8,916 nucleotides of DNA from Spirochaetaceae bacterium (GTDB lineage Bacteria; Spirochaetota; Spirochaetia; DSM-27196; SKKC01). The notes under the pieces are model-generated. The model searched no databases. It was not told the DNA's origin and saw only the letters and a list, made by a program, of their open reading frames with translations. The position numbers and the translations under genes are program-made. This document shows positions 1 through 4,957 of this stretch, piece by piece (position 1 is the stretch's first letter; each line of letters begins with the position of its first letter). The stretch covers positions 1 to 8,916 of the forward strand of contig PWGF01000025.1 of the NCBI GenBank assembly GCA_003554375.1. Reading direction: 5' to 3'.

Positions 1-14
1 GGAAGAGAACGCCG

Positions 15-53
15 GCCGGCCCCCCGGCGAAACTGTTTCCCAAGGGGGCCGGC
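15..53 (+). other. GC-rich stem-loop upstream of the cyclase gene
   Basis: Bases 15-24 (GCCGGCCCCC) are perfectly complementary to 44-53 (GGGGGCCGGC), giving a 10-bp stem with a 19-nt loop. The loop contains a small GAAA/TTTC hairpin. The structure ends 17 nt before the AAAGGAG ribosome-binding site of the cyclase. No T-run follows it, so it is not a textbook intrinsic terminator. It could end transcription of a gene to the left of the window or structure the cyclase 5' leader. Confidence 0.45.
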
Positions 54-80
54 TCACATACCGGCAAGGCAAAGGAGCTC

Positions 81-1220
81 ATGGAAGAAATACTCCTCGC
101 AAGTAACAATGAGTTGGTATGCGGAACACTGAGAGCTATGGATCACCTTCGGGTATCCAGACTTTCGGTCGATGAAGCGCTGCAAACGGGGGACCCGGAG
201 CGCAATCTTCTCGTCATCGATGCAGACCAGTATCTCCGTCTTGCCGACGATCAGGCCAAGCGGCTCTCGTCGTTCCTCAAGTTGATCGCCGTGACCGATC
301 GCCGCGAGAACGATCGTCTCCAAACCGTGTACGCAACGAACTACGCCCGCTACTACGTGCCGGACTCCGCCGATCCCACCGAAAGCGTAGAGGTCAACTT
401 CCGCTCGCTGGTGGACACTCTGGCAACGCAGCTACAGCTCTCGCAACGGTTGAACGAATACATCAGCGACTCCTTCCGCACGATCGTGGATGCGCACCTA
501 TTGGAGCGTCAGAAGGCCGAGATCGAAAAGCTGAACGAGGAGCTCCATTCAATTAGCAGAATTGATTATCTCACCGATCTGCTGAACCGTCGGGCATTCT
601 TGGAAGCGCTCAACGCGGAGCGAAAACGAGCGCACCGTAACCGCTGGCGGCTGGATGCCGCGGCAGGAACTCGGCTTCCCGAACTGAAAACGCCCCGCGC
701 CGCCGGGTGTTCCGGAGAGCCGCATGGCTCACTCACCGACCATATTGGGGCGTTTTCGTGCATGATCATCGATATCGACTACTTCAAGCGGGTCAACGAC
801 ACCTACGGCCATCTCGCGGGTGACGAGGTACTCCGAACTCTCGGCCGCCTTCTCAGACACGACGGGATATTCCGTGAGAGCGATATCGTTGGGCGCTACG
901 GTGGGGAGGAGTTCGTCGTCGTACTGCCGGAGACCAACAAGGAGTGCGCCCTGGTTGCGGCGGAACGCCTGCGCGACAAGGTCAGTCGGACTGCCTTCTC
1001 CGACGAGCAGGGCAACACGTTCTCGATCACGGTCAGTATCGGGATCGCGGACTGCACTTCGCCCGAGGACACCGTGGAAACGTTGCTGCTCCGGGCCGAC
1101 AAGGCGCTCTACCGAGCCAAAGAAGAGGGCCGTGACCGCGCGCACGTGTTCACGGAGGAAGACGAGAACCATCCGGGCCGCTCATGTGACGATCCGGATG
1201 CCGCTCCCCCCCGGGACTAA
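81..1220 (+). CDS. Diguanylate cyclase (GGDEF) with degenerate receiver-like N-terminal domain
   Basis: This protein probably makes cyclic di-GMP from two GTP in the cytoplasm. In its 379 residues, the GGDEF domain spans about 162-360. It shows a D-LT-LLNRR start (about 164-171), the metal-binding D231-I-D233 followed by YFK, the active-site GGEEF at 274-278, and an RESD inhibitory-site motif (RxxD, 265-268) exactly five residues before it. Activity with product feedback is therefore expected. Residues 1-120 look like a receiver fold: a central strand ends LLVID47, and a later strand ends AVT72. The acidic pair after strand 1 and the usual Lys after strand 5 are not evident, so this may be a pseudo-receiver. 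A charged helical linker (about 138-160) joins the halves. About 35 extra residues (190-225) interrupt the domain before the DID motif. The start is ATG with AAAGGAG just upstream, at short spacing. Confidence 0.93.
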   Translation: MEEILLASNNELVCGTLRAMDHLRVSRLSVDEALQTGDPERNLLVIDADQYLRLADDQAKRLSSFLKLIAVTDRRENDRLQTVYATNYARYYVPDSADPTESVEVNFRSLVDTLATQLQLSQRLNEYISDSFRTIVDAHLLERQKAEIEKLNEELHSISRIDYLTDLLNRRAFLEALNAERKRAHRNRWRLDAAAGTRLPELKTPRAAGCSGEPHGSLTDHIGAFSCMIIDIDYFKRVNDTYGHLAGDEVLRTLGRLLRHDGIFRESDIVGRYGGEEFVVVLPETNKECALVAAERLRDKVSRTAFSDEQGNTFSITVSIGIADCTSPEDTVETLLLRADKALYRAKEEGRDRAHVFTEEDENHPGRSCDDPDAAPPRD

Positions 1221-2296
1221 CGCTTCACCCGGGCATTCCCGCGCCAGATGTCCATGATCTGATCCTCGTCGGCAGGCTGAGCGTAATCGGTGAGGAACGT
1301 CGTGGCGAGCGCCCCACTGGCCCAACCGAACCGTATCCAGTCGGCCGGCTCCCAGCCGCGAAGCACCCCGTAGAGGACACCGCCGACGAAACCGTCTCCG
1401 CCGCCGATACGATCGAGAACCGGGATTTCCCGGGGCTCTTCGAGATACCACGAGTTGTTCGCCCACATAACCGCTCCCCAGAGATGGGTATTGGTACTGA
1501 CGACTTCCCGCAACGTCGTGGCGAACAGTTCGGCGTGGGTAAACCGGCTGCGTGCCTCTTCGATCATGCCCTTGAAGCCGTCCAGCTTGGATGAGATACC
1601 CTTCCCGCCCGGATCCGGGCCCTCCAGGCCGAGCGTGAGCTGGAAATCCTCCTCGTTACCGATGAGAATGTCTGAGATCGAGGCGATCTCGGTGAACATC
1701 TCCCGGAGCTCGGACTCTCTGTTCTTCCAAAAGGACGCGCGGTAGTTCAGATCGAACGAGATCCGCGTTCCGTAGCGTTGTGCCGCTCGGGCGACCTCGA
1801 CGCAGAACTTGCCGGCTTCCGGCGACAGAGCCGCTATAAGACCCGACAGGTGGACCACCTGCACACCTTCCTTGCCAAAAATGCGGTCCAGATCGAAGTC
1901 CTCTACGTTGAGCGTGCGTCCAACCTCGCCGGCGCGGTCGTTGTGGACCCGTGGCCCGCGTACGCCGAAGCCGCTGTCGGCTATGTTGAACTGGTGCCGA
2001 TACCCCCACGGACCGCCTTGCTCTACCTCCGGTCCCTCATAGTCCATATGCCGAGACGCCAGGTTGTCCTTGATGAAACGAGCAATGGGGCTCCCCTTGA
2101 CGAAGGTAGTCAGCACCTTCACCGGTAGTCCTAGGAACGACGCGATGCTTGCGACGTTGGTCTCAGCGCTCGTAGCCTGTAGAATGTATGTGTCGCTCGC
2201 ATTGACCGGCTGGCCCTGAGTTGGCGTCATCCGAACGCCCATACTCGTGGGGACAAGCAACGCATACCGGCAACCGTCTCTTAGCTCCATACTCAT
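1217..2296 (-). CDS. PfkB-family sugar kinase, KdgK-like
   Basis: This is an ATP-dependent carbohydrate kinase of the ribokinase/PfkB family, 359 aa, cytoplasmic. The C-terminal signature DRIGGGDGF (295-303) supplies the anion hole and catalytic base D301. The DRIGGGD form, rather than DTTGAGD, together with FDLNYRASFW (181-190) and SDILIGNEED (208-217), resembles 2-keto-3-deoxygluconate kinases. The N-terminal sugar-binding signature is the degenerate TSAETNVAS (42-50). TTLRE (260-264) matches what I recall of KdgK-like proteins in other phyla. The substrate is inferred, and other aldonate or hexose derivatives are possible. The start is ATG at 2296 because AGGAGG (2308-2303) sits 6 nt upstream; longer in-frame starts up to 2359 lack such a site and would add a non-family N-terminus. 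The gene converges on the cyclase gene with a 4-bp stop overlap. No uronate-pathway gene is visible beside it. Confidence 0.88.
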   Translation of the reverse strand: MSMELRDGCRYALLVPTSMGVRMTPTQGQPVNASDTYILQATSAETNVASIASFLGLPVKVLTTFVKGSPIARFIKDNLASRHMDYEGPEVEQGGPWGYRHQFNIADSGFGVRGPRVHNDRAGEVGRTLNVEDFDLDRIFGKEGVQVVHLSGLIAALSPEAGKFCVEVARAAQRYGTRISFDLNYRASFWKNRESELREMFTEIASISDILIGNEEDFQLTLGLEGPDPGGKGISSKLDGFKGMIEEARSRFTHAELFATTLREVVSTNTHLWGAVMWANNSWYLEEPREIPVLDRIGGGDGFVGGVLYGVLRGWEPADWIRFGWASGALATTFLTDYAQPADEDQIMDIWRGNARVKR

Positions 2297-2302
2297 AGTT
2301 AT

Positions 2303-2308
2303 CCTCCT
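2303..2308 (-). promoter_or_regulatory. Strong ribosome-binding site of the sugar kinase
   Basis: On the minus strand AGGAGG lies 6 nt before the ATG at 2296. It decides the start codon against upstream in-frame ATGs at 2359 and 2320. Confidence 0.85.
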
Positions 2309-2318
2309 AGAAAGGGAC

Positions 2319-2347
2319 ATGGTACGCACCTCGGCTCGTTCATGCAA
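2319..2347 (-). promoter_or_regulatory. Candidate sigma-70-type promoter for the sugar kinase
   Basis: Minus-strand TTGCAT (2347-2342) and TACCAT (2324-2319) are separated by exactly 17 nt. The -10 matches the consensus at 4 of 6 positions but the -35 only at 3 of 6. Initiation would fall near 2312, leaving a short leader that just includes the AGGAGG site. The 138-nt gap to the upstream SGNH gene makes a separate promoter plausible, but the match is weak. Confidence 0.3.
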
Positions 2348-2434
2348 ACACGCCGCCACGCTCGCCTCTGCGCTCGCTTGGGGATCCGGGGGAAACGCGC
2401 CGGCCGCTTGGAGGCTGTTAGTGCGGCGGGGGCC

Positions 2435-3205
2435 TCAGCTGCCCGTGTAGAAGCGTGAACTCACGGCATTGCCCCACACCACCGCCGCAATCGCGTCAGC
2501 CAGCTTCTCGCTGCAGGCTGCCGACGGCTCGATGCTGGAAACGAAGTCCGTAGGCTCACAACAGACGCTGTTGACGTCGAGAACGGAGAGCTTTCGAGTC
2601 GCCGCACACTGAACGATCGCGAAGTTGATGGCCCGTACTGCCGCTTTGGCAGCGGCGTGCCATTGCTCGTCGGGGAAATCGCCGAAATACACCGTGCACA
2701 CCGTCGGCTCGATACCCGCCTGGCCAATACGATCCAGCAGCTCGCCGTACGCCGCGCCGAACTCTTCGGAGAGCCGAAAGAGCGCCGCACCCCCTTCGGC
2801 CACGGATCGGACCGGTTCGTCGAGCAGCGCGGCCCGGAGAACCGCGTCATTCCCTCCCACGCTCAGGAAGACGCTCTCTCCGACTCCTCCACCCGGCGCC
2901 CCCGCTCCAGCCGCTCCGGTCGCTGCGGTCGCTCCGGTCGGCAATCGCTTGAGCTGGGCAGGAACATCCTGCATCGTGGCTCCGTCGACCGCAAGACAGT
3001 GTACATCGTATTCCCCGGCCAGCGCCGCGTGAAGACAGTCCGACACGCTGGAACCCGCCGGAACGTAGACCTCGTTGTCGAAGACCGAATCGCCAAGCAG
3101 GTAGACCGCTCCGGCTCTCTGGTGCGGCCGCCCGTTTGCCGCCTTCGAGTGTGCCTTGGGGCTCTGTTCCGCTTGACCCCGCTTTTGATCCTTTCTGGAA
3201 AGCAT
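2435..3205 (-). CDS. SGNH/GDSL-family hydrolase with Gly/Ala insertion
   Basis: This is a probable esterase or lipase-like hydrolase of 256 aa; the substrate is unknown. LLGDSVFDN (36-44) gives the nucleophile S40 in GDS. LAVDGAT (71-77) supplies the block II glycine, and SVGGNDAV (115-122) the block III Asn119. The usual block V DxxHP is absent; at its place stands SSIEPSA (223-229). I recall an IEPS-type block in a GDSL subfamily whose N-terminus also reads GDSxFDN, so this may be a subfamily trait rather than decay. No signal peptide is seen: the first 30 residues are hydrophilic and basic, suggesting a cytosolic enzyme. Residues 91-107 are a low-complexity Gly/Ala/Thr stretch between two core elements. 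The ATG at 3205 has no clear Shine-Dalgarno site, and no better start was found, so the N-terminus is uncertain. The gene lies upstream of the kinase on the same strand. Confidence 0.83.
   Translation of the reverse strand: MLSRKDQKRGQAEQSPKAHSKAANGRPHQRAGAVYLLGDSVFDNEVYVPAGSSVSDCLHAALAGEYDVHCLAVDGATMQDVPAQLKRLPTGATAATGAAGAGAPGGGVGESVFLSVGGNDAVLRAALLDEPVRSVAEGGAALFRLSEEFGAAYGELLDRIGQAGIEPTVCTVYFGDFPDEQWHAAAKAAVRAINFAIVQCAATRKLSVLDVNSVCCEPTDFVSSIEPSAACSEKLADAIAAVVWGNAVSSRFYTGS
2913..2939. repeat. 9-bp tandem repeat, three copies, inside the SGNH gene
   Basis: The plus strand reads GCTCCGGTC, GCTGCGGTC, GCTCCGGTC in succession, with one mismatch in the middle unit. It encodes part of the Gly/Ala/Thr insertion on the minus strand. 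The 9-bp unit keeps the reading frame, so copy changes would lengthen or shorten a loop without breaking the gene. Confidence 0.85.
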
Positions 3206-3338
3206 GACAGCGCTATGGTAACATACCGGGCCGCAACTCGCTCACCTTCTTCGTACTCATGTCGGGTGCGCAGCTTGCGGCTCAAGCCGCACAGAGGACC
3301 GACGGGGAAGCCGCCGGGCACCGGACAGGAGGACCGTG
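3206..3338. promoter_or_regulatory. Divergent intergenic region between SGNH hydrolase and transporter
   Basis: These 133 bp must hold the promoters for both directions, but no convincing -35/-10 pair is visible for either. It contains a 6-bp hairpin, TGCGGC (3276-3281) and GCCGCA (3286-3291) around the loop TCAA, not followed by a T-run, and the small dyad GGTAACATACC (3217-3227). No preQ1 riboswitch signature was found before the transporter. Confidence 0.4.
3327..3332 (+). promoter_or_regulatory. Ribosome-binding site of the VUT transporter
   Basis: AGGAGG lies 6 nt before ATG at 3339 but only 3 nt before the adjacent in-frame GTG at 3336. It therefore favours the ATG. Confidence 0.85.
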
Positions 3339-4169
3339 ATGAATCGACCGGCCGGATGGAAACTACAAGCCGATGAAGCCGATACCGTGGGATCGGGGCC
3401 CTCCGAACGGAGCTTGAAACCGGACCGGGGCACGGCGGCGGAAAGGGGCTCCGCACCCGGGCAGCACATCGCCCCGGGAGAGCTCCCGTTCGTTTTCACG
3501 CTGCTCACCTCGGTGTTCGCCGCAGGTCTCACGATCTCGGCCGTACTTGCGACGAAAGTCATTGCCGTAGGCCCGTTTTCGGTTCCCGCAGGCGTGCTTG
3601 CCTTCTCGCTCACGTTCCTCTGTACGGACGTCGCCAACGAGCTTTGCGGCCCACGGACCGCGTATCGGATTGTCGCAAGCGGCTTTGCGGCGCTTGTCGT
3701 GGTCCTCGTGTTGATCGAGCTGGCGATCATCTGGCCTTCTGCCGAAGTCTGGGCCCACCAGGAAGCTTTCGAGATCGTGATGGTACAGAGCGGCAGGGTG
3801 ATTGTGGCCAGCCTCACGGCCTACATCGTTAGTCAGTGGCTGGATGTGTGGCTCTTTGCACGGATCCGCAACGCTACCGGCGCCCGGTTTCTCTGGCTTC
3901 GTAACAACGCTTCCACAGCCCTCGCTCAGCTCGTCGATTCCGGCGTATTCGTGACCGTCGCATTTCTCGGCATTCTCCCTGTTGCTCCTCTGATCCTCGG
4001 GCAATGGGTGGTCAAGCTTGTCATCGCGGCTCTCGACACGCCGCTCGTCTACCTGGCAGTATACCGCAGCCGGCAAACTCTGAGGCGTCGAGGGCCCGAT
4101 GTGCCGCCCGGGGAGAATCGGCGACAATCGGGGAGCCGGGCCGGTGAAGGCGCCCCGCCGGAGTTCTGA
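3339..4169 (+). CDS. VUT/YhhQ-family queuosine-precursor transporter
   Basis: This is a predicted inner-membrane importer of 7-deazaguanine precursors (preQ0/preQ1), 276 aa. Hydrophobic segments lie near 51-72, 80-96, 111-133, 152-174, 198-215 and 217-243, consistent with six membrane spans. Family landmarks include FLCTDVANELCG (93-104), QEAFEIVM (141-148), SLTAYIVSQWLDVWLFARI (158-176) and WLRNNASTALAQLVDSGVF (186-204). QueF follows 55 nt downstream on the same strand, which strongly supports the queuosine assignment over the bare 'VUT family' label. The N-terminal 49 and C-terminal ~30 residues are polar, probably disordered and longer than usual for the family. The well-placed AGGAGG indicates that the N-terminal extension is really translated. 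Specificity among preQ0, preQ1 and queuine cannot be read from the sequence. Confidence 0.88.
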   Translation: MNRPAGWKLQADEADTVGSGPSERSLKPDRGTAAERGSAPGQHIAPGELPFVFTLLTSVFAAGLTISAVLATKVIAVGPFSVPAGVLAFSLTFLCTDVANELCGPRTAYRIVASGFAALVVVLVLIELAIIWPSAEVWAHQEAFEIVMVQSGRVIVASLTAYIVSQWLDVWLFARIRNATGARFLWLRNNASTALAQLVDSGVFVTVAFLGILPVAPLILGQWVVKLVIAALDTPLVYLAVYRSRQTLRRRGPDVPPGENRRQSGSRAGEGAPPEF

Positions 4170-4212
4170 TCCCGATGGTGGTCATGGGCTGACGGCAGCA
4201 TCAGGCGGATTC

Positions 4213-4217
4213 GGAGG
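4213..4217 (+). promoter_or_regulatory. Ribosome-binding site deciding the GTG start of queF
   Basis: GGAGG sits 7 nt before GTG at 4225, in the frame of the conserved QueF sequence. It sets the start within the gap after the transporter stop. Confidence 0.8.
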
Positions 4218-4224
4218 TCAAGGT

Positions 4225-4692
4225 GTGAGCCAAGAGTACCGACAATCGGACCTCAGTCAGCTCGGCCACGAAACGCAGGTCCCCCCATCACCGGAAGAGG
4301 CCCGTCTCGAGACGGTGGCGAACCCACACCCGGATCGTTCGTACCTTGTCCGTTTCACCTGCCCTGAGTTCACCGCCCTCTGCCCGATTACCGGACAGCC
4401 TGATTTCGCCCATCTGGTCATCGACTATGCTCCCCGGAAGAGGCTCGTCGAGAGTAAGTCGCTCAAGCTCTACCTGGCCTCGTACCGGAATCACGGTGGA
4501 TTCCACGAAGAGTGCACGATCGGCATTGCGCGCCGTCTGGAGGGAGCCCTGGATCCCGCCTGGCTTCGTATCGGCGGCTATTGGTATCCCAGGGGCGGTA
4601 TTCCGATCGACGTCTTCTACCAGAGCGGGCCTCCGCCGGAGGGACTCTGGGTACCCGAGCAGGGCGTGGCCCCGTATCGGGGACGAGGCTGA
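4225..4692 (+). CDS. queF: NADPH-dependent 7-cyano-7-deazaguanine (preQ0) reductase, unimodular QueF
   Basis: This cytosolic enzyme of 155 aa reduces the nitrile of preQ0 to the aminomethyl of preQ1, which TGT then inserts into tRNA during queuosine synthesis. The catalytic Cys53 lies in FTALCPITGQPDFA (49-62), with Asp60 as the probable proton donor. The QueF signature is ESKSLKLY (76-83). His94-Glu95 in FHEE are the substrate-binding pair. The length fits the short YkvM-type form rather than the two-domain E. coli type. The start is GTG at 4225, with GGAGG at 4213-4217 and 7 nt spacing. An upstream in-frame ATG at 4099 would add 42 residues unlike the family and overlap the transporter gene. 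It is probably cotranscribed with the transporter. The genes for making preQ0 (queC, queD, queE) are not in the window. Confidence 0.95.
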   Translation: MSQEYRQSDLSQLGHETQVPPSPEEARLETVANPHPDRSYLVRFTCPEFTALCPITGQPDFAHLVIDYAPRKRLVESKSLKLYLASYRNHGGFHEECTIGIARRLEGALDPAWLRIGGYWYPRGGIPIDVFYQSGPPPEGLWVPEQGVAPYRGRG

Positions 4693-4722
4693 CGGCGCCA
4701 CAAGGCGAGACGCCACGACCCA

Positions 4723-4751
4723 TTGAATCGAGCCGGCCGGATGATTATCTT
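4723..4751 (+). promoter_or_regulatory. Candidate promoter for the PBP gene
   Basis: TTGAAT (4723-4728) and TATCTT (4746-4751) are separated by exactly 17 nt, and each matches the sigma-70 consensus at 4 of 6 positions. It lies 31 nt past the queF stop and about 206 nt before the PBP start. It would yield a leader of about 200 nt. Confidence 0.35.
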
Positions 4752-4788
4752 TGCCCGTAGGAAAAGTCTCGGCACGCTTCCGATCCTT

Positions 4789-4866
4789 GGGTTGAACCCG
4801 TGGGCACCTCAATCGCGTCTGGTCCGACCGCCATCCCGGTGCCTGCTTAGCCGTTAGCCGAAGCAG
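4789..4866 (+). other. Structured leader upstream of the PBP gene
   Basis: This non-coding stretch holds several dyads. The 11-mer GGGTTGAACCC (4789-4799) is one. GGCACC (4803-4808) can pair with GGTGCC (4838-4843), with GGTCCGACC (4821-4829) inside the loop. CTGCTT (4843-4848) can pair with AAGCAG (4861-4866), and the loop between them includes most of a tandem TTAGCCG repeat (4847-4860). I recognise no known riboswitch or tRNA. It may be an operator or leader structure, or chance folding in GC-rich DNA. Confidence 0.3.
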
Positions 4867-4957
4867 AGCATCGAGTTCGGTCATCCGTCCGATCCACAAG
4901 CACATGAGATAGGGCGAGACAGGGTCACGGTGCGAACACACCCCAGCAAGGCAAGGT

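Noticed and set aside
44..80. Possible cyclic-di-GMP riboswitch before the diguanylate cyclase
   Set aside because: GGCAAGGCAAAGG is only superficially like GEMM core segments. The two paired helices and tetraloop/receptor elements are missing.
3206..3338. preQ1 riboswitch before the queuosine transporter
   Set aside because: No compact H-type pseudoknot with an A-rich tail joining to the ribosome-binding site could be found. The hairpin at 3276-3291 stands alone.
2657..3376. Plus-strand open frame of 239 codons opposite the SGNH gene
   Set aside because: It is antisense to a gene with clear GDS and GGND motifs. Its translation is Arg/Pro-rich without any family pattern, as expected of a shadow frame in GC-rich DNA.
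3363..4127. Minus-strand open frame of 254 codons opposite the VUT transporter
   Set aside because: The forward product has membrane spans and family motifs, while the antisense product is a highly charged sequence with no pattern.
4785..4843. Possible tRNA on the minus strand, from GGGTTCAACCC resembling a T-arm
   Set aside because: The required 5-bp T-stem around TTCAA does not form, and no acceptor or anticodon stem of proper spacing is found.
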